A stretch of DNA of 64,000 nucleotides, taken from assembly GCA_030619885.1 (NCBI GenBank), contig JAUXAN010000003.1:1-64000 (forward strand), given 5' to 3'. This document shows, in pieces, positions 39,901-49,009 of the stretch. Position numbers and translations under genes: made by a program. Numbering within the stretch: position 1 is the stretch's first letter; the number at the start of each line of letters is the position of its first letter. The DNA comes from a bacterium (GTDB lineage Bacteria > Hydrothermota > DG-26 > JAUXAN01). The notes beneath the pieces are model-generated. The model had not been told where the DNA came from and made no database searches. It was given only the letters and a program-made list of their open reading frames with translations.

Positions 39901-40230
39901 CTGGCAGGCAGGCTTGATAAGGTTATAGAGGAGATGAAACAACTAACCGAAGATTTAAAAAGTCAAGCTATCGACAGAAGGATGATCGAACGGCAGGAAA
40001 AGATTCTCACAAGGCTCTTAGATGCACAGCGTTCTGTTAGAAGAAGGGATTACAGCAAAAAAAGGAAATCGGAGGTAGGGGAGGATGTGCACAGAAGATC
40101 GCCATCTCTTTTGGATGCGGAGGAAAGGGAGAAAAGAATAAAGGAAGACCTTCTGCGTGCCCTCAAAGAGGGTTATCCACCTGAATATGAAGCATTGATA
40201 AAAGCTTACTTCAGAGCACTTTCCGAATGA
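36961..40230 (+). CDS. Large membrane-anchored coiled-coil protein (DUF4175-like)
   Basis: 1089 aa; two N-terminal TM segments, beta-rich middle, then several hundred residues of E/K/L-rich coiled coil. Confidence 0.6.
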   Translation: MQNYYDNIVGVLKTIRNREVKFSLYSHSLILFLTLASVLLLYIIFSIFIHSPVLDKIFLFTSFAPIAFFLGYSLFRGLKIWPLESVCIRIENRFPQYKDKILPAVQLFRKRDSKENYSEALINTILFNIDKLFKKLDINGLVDKSRLQSLERIALGSFIFILALAAFIPSKFYLPLFLFGKYQSYHKTILKVFPKDAEVIKGDDVVVTVHTLGRPPKEVFLCLKEDGSSWRRKDLYEKEKGIYQTELLNLQRDLTYYAATDKRKSKSYLLSIVELPEITNLSLKFFYPAYTKLPPLTLNENNGDILSIVGTAVEIEGESSNELSECEAVFSDFTIKTGRVRENSFKLNLTVVKALSYHIEIEDRFGNRNREPIEYTIAPVIDEFPSIKILYPAKDIELPREMEVDIECKVLDDFGITKTELCYKTDDDSSVIEISDLAGDVSEKVLTYRWDLTTLGLLPGDLVEYYLKTFDNDTYSGPKSARSKLYTIRFPTMLEIYKKVAKKQTESMDEMSELLPEQRRLKEELERIIEELKTTNVLSWGEKKSTEELIKHQQELMERMEKTVSDLKGAIEEMNKSVIVDEEALKKMQEIAELLSEVLTEEMKKALQKLQDAMESMNPEEVKKALEELRLSQKELKERLDRTLEILTRLRQEQKLKELLCELDQLIAEEESLRDRTEKDSELEPLSSHQEDIRRHLEEIKNDVDKLSEELADSDYEVSFSLKEEVKNLTEISQKMAEISSSLLEENRKEALSKEGEVLSNLSSLREGLASASASLVSERKKELEKAINNVIKDLLYLSRRQEEINRKIADAQKSSSVDTRELAVMEENLKMGLRRAADNVYNLSQKTLFIQPVTGMHLGRAIAGLESGKASLENGDPRRAFTKGIGIMSSLNQATLTLLESQNELSAASSSAGLQEAMQKLAGLTARQAALNKATQELFSFGEGLSMEARASMARLAAEQEAIRKGMEGVASTFDERAELAGRLDKVIEEMKQLTEDLKSQAIDRRMIERQEKILTRLLDAQRSVRRRDYSKKRKSEVGEDVHRRSPSLLDAEEREKRIKEDLLRALKEGYPPEYEALIKAYFRALSE

Positions 40231-40410
40231 TATTTTCGAAAGACCTCCGTGTACTATCTCATACGACCTGTATTGGTAGTTTCATTATTCCTTGACCGCA
40301 TAGGAATTTAATAGGGAGGCTCTTTTGAAAAATTGAAAAGTCTATGAAATGCTTGGTATTAGATGGTATAAAAATTCTTAAATCTGTGTTAATCTGTGGT
40401 TTCTTTTTCC

Positions 40411-40438
40411 TTGACAAATTTTTTGAAATGATTATATT
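40411..40438 (+). promoter_or_regulatory. Promoter of hslV
   Basis: GTGG-N11-TTGACA (40411-40416) then TATATT (40433-40438). Confidence 0.55.
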
Positions 40439-40468
40439 ATATATTAGGAAGTAGTAATTTGCTCTCAA

Positions 40469-41005
40469 ATGAATACTTTTAGATCTACGACTATTATAGG
40501 TGTGAGGCGTAATGGCAAGGTTGCACTGGGTGGTGATGGACAGGTCAGTTTCGGTGATACTGTTATAAAACAGGGTGCAAATAAGATAAGAAAAATATAT
40601 AATGATACAGTGCTGGTCGGCTTTGCCGGGACTGCTGCCGATTCTTTTACACTTTATGAAAAATTTGAGGGCAAATTGGAAGAACATAAAGGCAATCTTA
40701 AAAGAGCAATCGTCGAACTGGCAAAGTACTGGAGGTCTGATAGGATATTGAGAAGACTTGAGGCACTTCTTGTAGTGCTCGGCAAGGAACATTCATACAT
40801 TATTTCAGGACAGGGTGAGGTAATAGAACCCGATGATGATATAGTCGCTATTGGCTCCGGGGGACCCTACGCTCTGGCTGTAGCAAGAGCACTTGCCAAA
40901 CATTCCAAATTGTCTGCAAGGGAGATCGTGGAGGAATCGATACGCATCGCTGCCTCTATCTGTGTATATACAAACGAAAATCTGACAGTGGTAGAACTTG
41001 GTTAA
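40469..41005 (+). CDS. hslV: ATP-dependent protease subunit HslV
   Basis: [66 protein letters not shown]; predicted mature N-terminal Thr. Confidence 0.96.
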   Translation: MNTFRSTTIIGVRRNGKVALGGDGQVSFGDTVIKQGANKIRKIYNDTVLVGFAGTAADSFTLYEKFEGKLEEHKGNLKRAIVELAKYWRSDRILRRLEALLVVLGKEHSYIISGQGEVIEPDDDIVAIGSGGPYALAVARALAKHSKLSAREIVEESIRIAASICVYTNENLTVVELG

Positions 41006-42368
41006 AAAAGTTGAATCTTCTATAAGAAAATACGACCTTATATGTAAAAACGATAGGATTCTCGTTGCCGTTTCAGGTGGTCCTGATTCTGTCTGCCTAT
41101 TGTATATTTTAGTTGGTCTAAAAGATAAATATTCGCTATCATTCCATATAGCCCATCTTAACCATTCATTTCGCGGAAAAGAATCACAGAGGGATGCAAC
41201 ATTTGTGAGAAATCTTGCAAAGAGGATTGGAATACCCTCTACCATTGAAAAGATGAATGTGAGCAAAATAATTAAAGAGAGAAAATTGTCAAAAGAGGAT
41301 GGTGCGAGGGAGATAAGGTATGAATTTTTAGAAAGGGTTGCTGAAGAGCAGAACTGCAACAAGATTGCTTTGGGGCATACAGCCGATGACCAGGCGGAAA
41401 CGGTGCTCCTCCGACTGTTTAAAGGAACGGGCAGGACCGGAATCTGCGGTATTCCCCCGAAACGCGGAAAGATAATAAGACCGCTTATAGAAGTTAGAAG
41501 AGAAGATGTGCTCCAGTATTTGAATAAGAATAAGATCCCGTGGTTGATGGATTCTTCAAATCTTGAGAGGAACTATCTCAGAAATTTCATACGATTGGAT
41601 ATAATTCCGACACTGAAGAAAAGAGTCAACCCGAAGCTGATAGATGCCATTTCAAAATTCGTCGTGCTTTCCCGCATAGACGAATCCTACCTCGATATGG
41701 AGGCGGATGAGTTGTATACTGATGCAATCATTGAGAAGAAAAGAAGTGAGATAGTTTTGAAAATAGATAGTATTCTTTCGTCTCACACCGCCATATCGAT
41801 GAGGATGGTTAGGAAAGCCATAAAAGATTTTAAGGGAGACCTGCGCAAGGTGACTGCAAAGCACATCGAGTCCATTCTGAGACTATGCAGGGGCGAAACG
41901 GGTAAAAAGGTATCGCTCCCTTTTCATATCATTGCCGAAAAAAGTTATGACAGATTGACACTTTCAAAGATTGGTGAGTCGGTTAAAGGATATAAGGGAG
42001 TGGTTAAAATACTTGGTGTGTGTGTAATAGATGGTTTGAAAATCTTTACTGCAGTGCAAAAAAAGTTTAAAAAGCAATGGAAGAATAAAAATGATTTCGA
42101 GGCATATTTTGACCTTGACGAGATCAGTCCGCCACTCTATATAAGAAATAGACTTCCTGGGGACAAGTTCATTCCGTTGGGGATGAAAGGGGAGAAGAAG
42201 ATAAAGGATATATTCATTGATGACAAGGTCCCAAAAGACGAGAGGAATAAACCACTGTTAATAGACAAAAAAGGTATATTATGGATAATAGGGAATAGAA
42301 GAAGTGAGCGTGCAAAACTAAAGAAAAGAACAGAGAAGGTATTATATATGAAAGTGGAGAAATTATGA
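40998..42368 (+). CDS. tilS: tRNA(Ile)-lysidine synthase
   Basis: [16 protein letters not shown] (PP-loop SGGxDS), [57 protein letters not shown]. Confidence 0.95.
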   Translation: MVKKVESSIRKYDLICKNDRILVAVSGGPDSVCLLYILVGLKDKYSLSFHIAHLNHSFRGKESQRDATFVRNLAKRIGIPSTIEKMNVSKIIKERKLSKEDGAREIRYEFLERVAEEQNCNKIALGHTADDQAETVLLRLFKGTGRTGICGIPPKRGKIIRPLIEVRREDVLQYLNKNKIPWLMDSSNLERNYLRNFIRLDIIPTLKKRVNPKLIDAISKFVVLSRIDESYLDMEADELYTDAIIEKKRSEIVLKIDSILSSHTAISMRMVRKAIKDFKGDLRKVTAKHIESILRLCRGETGKKVSLPFHIIAEKSYDRLTLSKIGESVKGYKGVVKILGVCVIDGLKIFTAVQKKFKKQWKNKNDFEAYFDLDEISPPLYIRNRLPGDKFIPLGMKGEKKIKDIFIDDKVPKDERNKPLLIDKKGILWIIGNRRSERAKLKKRTEKVLYMKVEKL

Positions 42369-45300
42369 ATAGCCTCAGTCTGGTCTTTCTGGTATTTTTT
42401 ACTTCCACTCCTGCTGAGTTGGTGGCAGCGAATAGAACAGGATTTACACTTGAAGTATCTATCCCTGAAATATCCGAGAGTGAGAAAAATATTGAAGGAA
42501 AGTTTTTTAGTTCATTATCCTTTGATGGGTGTAGTTATACATCACAGATAGGAAAACCTAAAATTCCTGTCGTGACAAAACTCGTGGAACTCCCTTATGA
42601 TGCAGAAATCAATACTATAATTAAAAATTTTACAGTGAAAGAATGTGGAGTAAAGTATCCTGTTTTACCTGTTCAACCTCCTGTTCCGAAAATTAGAGGG
42701 GCAAGGGTCGAATTCAGAATCGATGAAGAATTTTATTCAAAGGACACTTATTATCCAGAAGAGATTGTAAAGGTAGTTGAGATAGGGATAATCCGTGGGC
42801 ATAGAATAGGGTTACTTGAAATCTCTCCTGTAAGATATAATCCTTTAAAAGGAAAATTCGAGTTCTATCAAAGAATGCGTATAGAAGTCGAATATAAGAA
42901 TTCAGACTTCACAAAGACTGTACAGAATATAAACAAATATTATTCGCCACCATTTGAGAGGAGTTTAAGAAGGGTTCTGTTCAATTACGGGGTTTTTGAA
43001 AAGGGACTGAAATTGCAAACCATTGGTTATCTCATAATTACTGCTGATGATTATTTCATATATTTGGACTCGTTCATAGAATGGAAAGAAGCGGTTGGCT
43101 ACGATGTCAGAGTGGCGATGACATCCGAAATCGGTTCAGATACCACATCTATAACGAATTATATAAAGGAGACCTATAATAATTGGCCAACTCCACCTAC
43201 CTTTGTCCTTCTTGTAGGGGATGTGGACGATATACCATGTTACCAAAGGGGTAGCATAGCAACCGACCTATACTTTGTCACAGTTGATGGAGATGACTAT
43301 CTGCCAGACATTGGTATAGGAAGATTCGCAGTGAAGGGTAATGCTCAATTGAATAGGATTATCGAAAAGACAATAACTTATGAAAAAAGTTTTATAGAAA
43401 AACTGTATTTCATTGCATCTGATGCTTCAGACGGACACACGATAGCGGAAGGAACCCATAACTACTGTATAGGATTAGCAAGGGAATATGGGATGGTCTG
43501 CGATTCACTCTTTTTATGGGACGATTATGGCGGAACACCCATTCCGGATGCCGTAAATGATGGAAGATCGATGGTGATATATTCAGGACATGGTGGTGTA
43601 AATAGTTGGGTAGATCCATCATTTGATCAATCAGATATACGAGAACTTTACAATCTCAGATACCCTGTGGTATTCAGTTTTGCATGTCATACAGGCAAGT
43701 TTACTTATGCAGAGTGTTTTGGTGAAACATGGATTAGAGAGGCAGATAGAGGTGCGGTCGCATTCTGGGGGTCTTCCACTACTTCTTATTGGGATGAGGA
43801 TGATATCTTGCAGAGGGGGATGTTCGATGCGATATTTCCCGATAAGAAATGGGGAGTCTTTGAAGCTTTCAATGAGGGGAGACTGCGACTTCTTAAGGAG
43901 AGTGGTATTGATACAGATTATGTGCAAGACTATTTTGAACAGTATAATCTGCTTGGAGACCCGTCACTTTCTTTTGTAATTGATAAGATAGTTTTAGAAA
44001 ACTATTGGCTCGATGATGATGCTATCGGTATGAGTCATGGGAATGGGGATGGTAATCTCAATCCTTTAGAAACTGTTGAACTGGAAATAACTCTAAAAAA
44101 TTACAGCACAAATCCAAAGGATGACGTTATCGGAATTTTGCACACAGATGACCCGTATGTTACAATATCCGATTCGATAATGAACTTTGGTTATATTGAC
44201 TCCTTTGCATCGGTGGATTGTGATATGCCTTTTGTCTTTACTGTAGGTGATATACCAGATAACAACATAAAGCTTGGATTTGAACTCGTGGTTAAAGATG
44301 CGAATGACTCTGTGTGGGTATCGAGATTTAATATCGTTTGTGGGTTCCCTGAAGTTATCTATTACAGTTGTTCTGTTGACAGTTTTATAAACCCTGGTGA
44401 TACGGTCGATTTAAAGATATTGTTTAAAAATGTAGGACCATTCATTGCCAAAGATGTTTCTGCAGTGCTCGGGACTGGTGATGAAAACATCACTGTTATG
44501 GACTCTATTCAGTTCTACGGAAGTATCGAACCAAACAGTGTATCTTCTACAGTCATTGGCAATTATAAAATAGCAGTAGGAGATCAAATCGTACCAGGAA
44601 CCAAAGTTCGATTTTTTCTCGATGTATACCTGAAGGGGAATTTTCACAATACTGAGAGTTTCAAACTTCTAATCGGGAGGGGTGGTGACTTTTTAGTGTG
44701 GGACCCTGACTCTAATCATTCGAGCGGTCCAATTATAAAAGAGATTTTGGATGCGAACGGTTATTATGGTTTCTATACGGACAGTCTTGGGGGATACTAC
44801 GATGTCCTCCCGTATTTCAAGAGCATATTCGTATGTCTTGGTGTATACAATCAAAACTATGTGATAGATGCCACAAGTGCTGATGCAGAATCACTGATAA
44901 GTTATATAGTGAACCATAACGGGAACCTGTATATCGAGGGTGGTGATGTATGGTTTTATGACCCAAGGGAGAAAGGGTTCGACTTTTGCCCGTTTTTTCA
45001 TATTAACCCAATCAGTGACGGACCTGTATCTGGAAATTTGTATGCAGTAACTGGAGAGAATGGAACTTTTACCAATGGTATGGAATTCAATTATGTAGGC
45101 GAGGATTCATCTATAGATATAATAGAATCTATAGATAATGCATTCGAAATTTTTTCAAACCAAAACGACTCATGTATAGGCGTTGCTTACGACGGTAAAG
45201 ATTACCGAACTATAGCACTCTCCTTTGAACTTGGCGGTTTAGTCGACAGAGATTTTACGAAGGAAGTTCTTCTCGATTCGATAATGCACTTCTTCACGAA

Positions 45301-45613
45301 AGAAAGACGAATACCACCAGGCCCCCCGATACTTTCCCAGAACTTTCCGAACCCATTCAGCTCTTCCACCACACTTTGCTACCAGATACCCTCTGCTGGC
45401 ACCTATCATTCAGTACCTATTACCTTGAAGATATACAATGTAGCAGGACAACTCATCAAAACGCTCGTTGACGGACCCCAGTATCCTGGTTACTATTCAG
45501 TTACCTGGGATGGGAAGGATAACAATGGCGGAAAAGCAGCCTCAGGCGTATATTTCTTCAGATTGACAGTGGAGAACAGCTCCAGAACTACGAAGACAGT
45601 TTTGATAAGATAA
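42365..45613 (+). CDS. C25 (gingipain-like) secreted cysteine protease with T9SS/FlgD-type C-terminal domain
   Basis: VIYSGHGGVNSWVD (His) and VVFSFACHTGKFTYAECFGETWIREADRGAVAFWGSS (Cys); C-terminus SQNFPNPFSSSTTLCYQIP...LKIYNVAGQLIKTLVDG...GVYFFRLTVENSSRTTKTVLIR. Confidence 0.92.
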   Translation: MNSLSLVFLVFFTSTPAELVAANRTGFTLEVSIPEISESEKNIEGKFFSSLSFDGCSYTSQIGKPKIPVVTKLVELPYDAEINTIIKNFTVKECGVKYPVLPVQPPVPKIRGARVEFRIDEEFYSKDTYYPEEIVKVVEIGIIRGHRIGLLEISPVRYNPLKGKFEFYQRMRIEVEYKNSDFTKTVQNINKYYSPPFERSLRRVLFNYGVFEKGLKLQTIGYLIITADDYFIYLDSFIEWKEAVGYDVRVAMTSEIGSDTTSITNYIKETYNNWPTPPTFVLLVGDVDDIPCYQRGSIATDLYFVTVDGDDYLPDIGIGRFAVKGNAQLNRIIEKTITYEKSFIEKLYFIASDASDGHTIAEGTHNYCIGLAREYGMVCDSLFLWDDYGGTPIPDAVNDGRSMVIYSGHGGVNSWVDPSFDQSDIRELYNLRYPVVFSFACHTGKFTYAECFGETWIREADRGAVAFWGSSTTSYWDEDDILQRGMFDAIFPDKKWGVFEAFNEGRLRLLKESGIDTDYVQDYFEQYNLLGDPSLSFVIDKIVLENYWLDDDAIGMSHGNGDGNLNPLETVELEITLKNYSTNPKDDVIGILHTDDPYVTISDSIMNFGYIDSFASVDCDMPFVFTVGDIPDNNIKLGFELVVKDANDSVWVSRFNIVCGFPEVIYYSCSVDSFINPGDTVDLKILFKNVGPFIAKDVSAVLGTGDENITVMDSIQFYGSIEPNSVSSTVIGNYKIAVGDQIVPGTKVRFFLDVYLKGNFHNTESFKLLIGRGGDFLVWDPDSNHSSGPIIKEILDANGYYGFYTDSLGGYYDVLPYFKSIFVCLGVYNQNYVIDATSADAESLISYIVNHNGNLYIEGGDVWFYDPREKGFDFCPFFHINPISDGPVSGNLYAVTGENGTFTNGMEFNYVGEDSSIDIIESIDNAFEIFSNQNDSCIGVAYDGKDYRTIALSFELGGLVDRDFTKEVLLDSIMHFFTKERRIPPGPPILSQNFPNPFSSSTTLCYQIPSAGTYHSVPITLKIYNVAGQLIKTLVDGPQYPGYYSVTWDGKDNNGGKAASGVYFFRLTVENSSRTTKTVLIR

Positions 45614-45616
45614 ATA

Positions 45617-45642
45617 TAGGGAACAGACATGTCTGTTCCCTA
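45617..45642. repeat. REP-like perfect palindrome after the C25 protease gene
   Basis: TAGGGAACAGACATGTCTGTTCCCTA; same family as 49099-49126. Confidence 0.9.
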
Positions 45643-45785
45643 CAGTAACTCATTGATTCATATAGAGTCCATACGGATCCTGATGATTAGCAAAATTGTG
45701 GCTAAATTTTTGGGGGAATGTCCAGAACACTTTACTATTGACAACCAGGAAAATCAATAATATAAACGAACATAAACCATAATGT

Positions 45786-46766
45786 ATGAGAGTAGAATTT
45801 AAAAGAACAATTTCTTTAAAAAACAGTGATGTGAGGCTGGATAAATACCTTGTCTCTGCAGGAGTCGGACTTTCGAGGTCTCAAATCCAGAAGTTAATAG
45901 AGGAAGGGAAAGTTGTAGTTGGTAATAAGAGAGTGAAACCCCATTATCACCTCCATGGAGGTGATGAGGTCTATGCTGTCTTTGAAAAACAAGAGCGTCC
46001 ACAGATTGAACCCGAGGATATACCACTCAACATAATCTATGAAGACGATGAGATAATAGTTGTGGATAAACCTCCAGGGCTCGTCGTCCATCCTGCGAGA
46101 GGAAATTTGACTCATACTTTGATAAATGGGCTCCTGTTCCACTGCAAGACCCTTGCCAAATCAGATGATAAGGTGAGACCCGGGGTGATTCACCGTCTCG
46201 ATAAGAATACATCAGGACTTCTCGTATTTGCAAAAACAGATGAGGCACTCCGTGGACTGGCTTCGCAGATAGCAAAGAGGGAGATGAACCGTGAATATAG
46301 GGCATTCTGCTGGGGCAGATTTCCACAGAGTAGTGGAGCGATAGAAGCGCCTCTTGGTAGACATCAAATAGATAGGAAAGTAATGACTGTTACACCCTTT
46401 TCTTGCAAGACCGCAGTGACAAAATTTGAGGTGATAGAAAAGTTCAAATTCATAACCTTTCTCAAACTGAAACTATTAACAGGAAGGACACATCAAATAA
46501 GAGTCCATCTTTCATATTTTGGTTATCCTGTAGTCGGTGACCCGACTTATGGTGGGAGGAAAAAGACTATACTGCTCAGTATAGGAAAAATCTATGCGGA
46601 GAAGATGGATGAAGTATTACAGATAATGAATCGACAGGCACTCCATGCGTATTCACTCGGATTTGAGCATCCGATAAAGGAAAAATACATGGAATTTGAA
46701 TCGCCATTGCCAGAGGATATGGAAAGATTACATAACTATTTGAGAACAGGAGGGGGAGATGTTTAA
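45786..46766 (+). CDS. rluD: RluA/RluD family pseudouridine synthase
   Basis: S4-like VRLDKYLVSAGVGLSRSQIQKLIEEGKVVV; GVIHRLDKNTSGLLVFAKTDEA; TGRTHQIRVHLSYFGYPVVGDPTYG. Confidence 0.94.
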   Translation: MRVEFKRTISLKNSDVRLDKYLVSAGVGLSRSQIQKLIEEGKVVVGNKRVKPHYHLHGGDEVYAVFEKQERPQIEPEDIPLNIIYEDDEIIVVDKPPGLVVHPARGNLTHTLINGLLFHCKTLAKSDDKVRPGVIHRLDKNTSGLLVFAKTDEALRGLASQIAKREMNREYRAFCWGRFPQSSGAIEAPLGRHQIDRKVMTVTPFSCKTAVTKFEVIEKFKFITFLKLKLLTGRTHQIRVHLSYFGYPVVGDPTYGGRKKTILLSIGKIYAEKMDEVLQIMNRQALHAYSLGFEHPIKEKYMEFESPLPEDMERLHNYLRTGGGDV

Positions 46767-47418
46767 AATTGTGCCTTCATTACTTTCAGCAGATTTTTCA
46801 AAATTGAAAGAGGAACTGGCACTTGTGGAAGAGGCAGAGTGTGAAATCATGCACCTGGATGTGATGGATGGACATTTTGTGAAAAATATTACCTTTGGTC
46901 CGATTATAGTAGAGGCTATTCGAAAATTGACAGATTTGACATTGGATGTTCACCTCATGATTGAGAACCCTGAGTTTTATATTGAAAAATTTGCAGAAAG
47001 TGGTTCAGACTGGATTACTTTTCATATAGAGACGGTGAGTGAAGTAGGCCAGATTATAAACAAGATTAAAAAGTATAAGAAAAAAGCGGGTATATCTTTA
47101 AACCCGTCAACACCAATTGAAAATGTAGAACCTTATCTATCCGATCTGGACCTTGTATTGGTGATGAGTGTCAACCCTGGTTTTGGGGGTCAGTCATTCA
47201 TCCCAGAAGTCATACAGAAGATAAAAGCTTTGCGGGGATTCATACATGGAAACAGTCCAAAAATTGAGGTGGATGGGGGGATAAATAAGGAGAATATAAA
47301 GGATGTAGTGAACGCAGGTGCGGAACTATTAGTATGTGGCTCTGCTATTTTCAAAGCCGACGACCCGAAAGCCATGATAAACCAGTTGAACAAGCGGGTT
47401 AATAGTTCAAAAGTATAA
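46759..47418 (+). CDS. rpe: Ribulose-phosphate 3-epimerase
   Basis: VPSLLSADFSKLKEEL, MHLDVMDGHFVKNITFGP, DVHLMIENPE, MSVNPGFGGQSFIPEVIQKI, EVDGGINKEN. Confidence 0.96.
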   Translation: MFKIVPSLLSADFSKLKEELALVEEAECEIMHLDVMDGHFVKNITFGPIIVEAIRKLTDLTLDVHLMIENPEFYIEKFAESGSDWITFHIETVSEVGQIINKIKKYKKKAGISLNPSTPIENVEPYLSDLDLVLVMSVNPGFGGQSFIPEVIQKIKALRGFIHGNSPKIEVDGGINKENIKDVVNAGAELLVCGSAIFKADDPKAMINQLNKRVNSSKV

Positions 47419-47591
47419 AAAATTTCTCATCAACTGGCTCAAAATCTACGAAATCTATACCACCACTCACAACTGTGCTGTTCTTTTTTCATTAAAAATT
47501 TGTAGGAAGATTGCTCACAGAACTGTAGATTAGTCTCTGTGGTTAATTTTTTATTGACAAAGAATCTCGAATATTTAGAATACGATTGATT

Positions 47592-48518
47592 ATGGGCTAT
47601 GATTTGACCATCATCGGGGGAGGAGCAGCAGGTTTAACAGCAGGCATTTATGCATCAAGGGGAGGGCTCAAAACCCTCCTGGTCGAAAAACTTCCATTGA
47701 TAGGCGGACTTGCAAGAACAACAGATAGAATAGAAAATTATCCTGGTTTTCCTTCCGCTATCACAGGTACAGAATTGATGGAAAATATGAAACAACAGGC
47801 GCAAGGTTTTGGAGTCCAAATCCTTACAAAAGAGATAGTCTCAATAGATTTTAAATCCGAAATCAAATCCATCTCTACAAAGGATGAAGAATTCAAAGCA
47901 ACTTCCATAATAATCGCTACGGGAACCCAGCCTGTAAAATTGGGAATTCCAGGAGAAGAAAAATTCATGGGAAGAGGTGTTTCATATTGTGCTACCTGTG
48001 ATGGGCCGCTCTTTAAAAACAAAAATATTGTCATTGTAGGCTGTGGTAACTCGGGATTGCAGGAAGGACTCTTTTTGCTCAAATTCGTTAATCATATAAC
48101 ATATATTGAATTCCTCCCATATATGACCGGTGAGAAGATTCTGCAGGATAGAATAAAAGATAAAAAAAGAACGACTTTTTATTCAAATACTATCTTAACA
48201 GAGATAAAAGGGGGCGATAAGGTAGAGGCGGTAACTGTAAAAAATAGAGGGAATAATGAATTGAAAGAGATACCCGCAGATGGCGTATTTATCTATGCAG
48301 GTTCGAAACCGAACACACTCTTTTTAAATGGTGCGGTAGAACTCGACAAAGCTGGTTATATAATTACTAATGAAAGAATGGAAACATCCGTTTCAGGAAT
48401 CTATGCGGCCGGAGATGTTAGAAAGAAAGATTTACGTCAAGTAGCCACTGCAGTAAGTGACGGGGCAACCGCCGCTTTTATGGCGATTGAATACATTGAA
48501 AGAAAGGAGAGTTTATGA
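47592..48518 (+). CDS. trxB: Thioredoxin-disulfide reductase
   Basis: DLTIIGGGAAGLTAGIYASRGGLKTLLVEK, CATCDGPLF, GIYAAGDVRKKDLRQVATAVSDGATAAFMA; ATG 47592 (TTG 47586 alternative). Confidence 0.94.
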   Translation: MGYDLTIIGGGAAGLTAGIYASRGGLKTLLVEKLPLIGGLARTTDRIENYPGFPSAITGTELMENMKQQAQGFGVQILTKEIVSIDFKSEIKSISTKDEEFKATSIIIATGTQPVKLGIPGEEKFMGRGVSYCATCDGPLFKNKNIVIVGCGNSGLQEGLFLLKFVNHITYIEFLPYMTGEKILQDRIKDKKRTTFYSNTILTEIKGGDKVEAVTVKNRGNNELKEIPADGVFIYAGSKPNTLFLNGAVELDKAGYIITNERMETSVSGIYAAGDVRKKDLRQVATAVSDGATAAFMAIEYIERKESL

Positions 48519-49009
48519 AGAAAATATTGGTTTTCGCCTTAATTTTAATAATATTTACAGGATTTGGATGCTCGGATAAGGAGAGTACATCGTCAAGAAA
48601 GACACCGATTGATTTCACTTTACCAGATTTGGATGGAAATGATGTAAAACTGAGTTCACTCAAAGGTAATGTCGTTCTCGTTGATTTCTGGGCAACATGG
48701 TGTCCACCCTGTAAAGCAGAAATTCCGCATTTGATTACATTATATGAGACATACAAAGGAAAGGGGCTCGTCGTTTTGGGAGTAGGACTGGATGATGAAC
48801 AAAAATTGAAAGATTTCGCAGAAGAATATAGCATCACCTATCCAATTCTCATAGGCACAAAAGACCTCTCGCAAAAGTATGGAATAATCGGTATACCTAC
48901 CACCTACCTTATAGATAAAAAAGGAAAAATCGGTTTTAAACACATCGGATTTCGTGAGGGGCTTGAGAAGGAGATGGAAAGGGAGATAAACATACTCCTT
49001 GAAGAATGA
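48515..49009 (+). CDS. TlpA/ResA-like thioredoxin-fold lipoprotein
   Basis: Lipobox-like IIFTGFGC; FTLPDLDGNDVKLSSLKGNVVLVDFWATWCPPCKAEIPHL. Confidence 0.92.
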   Translation: MKKILVFALILIIFTGFGCSDKESTSSRKTPIDFTLPDLDGNDVKLSSLKGNVVLVDFWATWCPPCKAEIPHLITLYETYKGKGLVVLGVGLDDEQKLKDFAEEYSITYPILIGTKDLSQKYGIIGIPTTYLIDKKGKIGFKHIGFREGLEKEMEREINILLEE

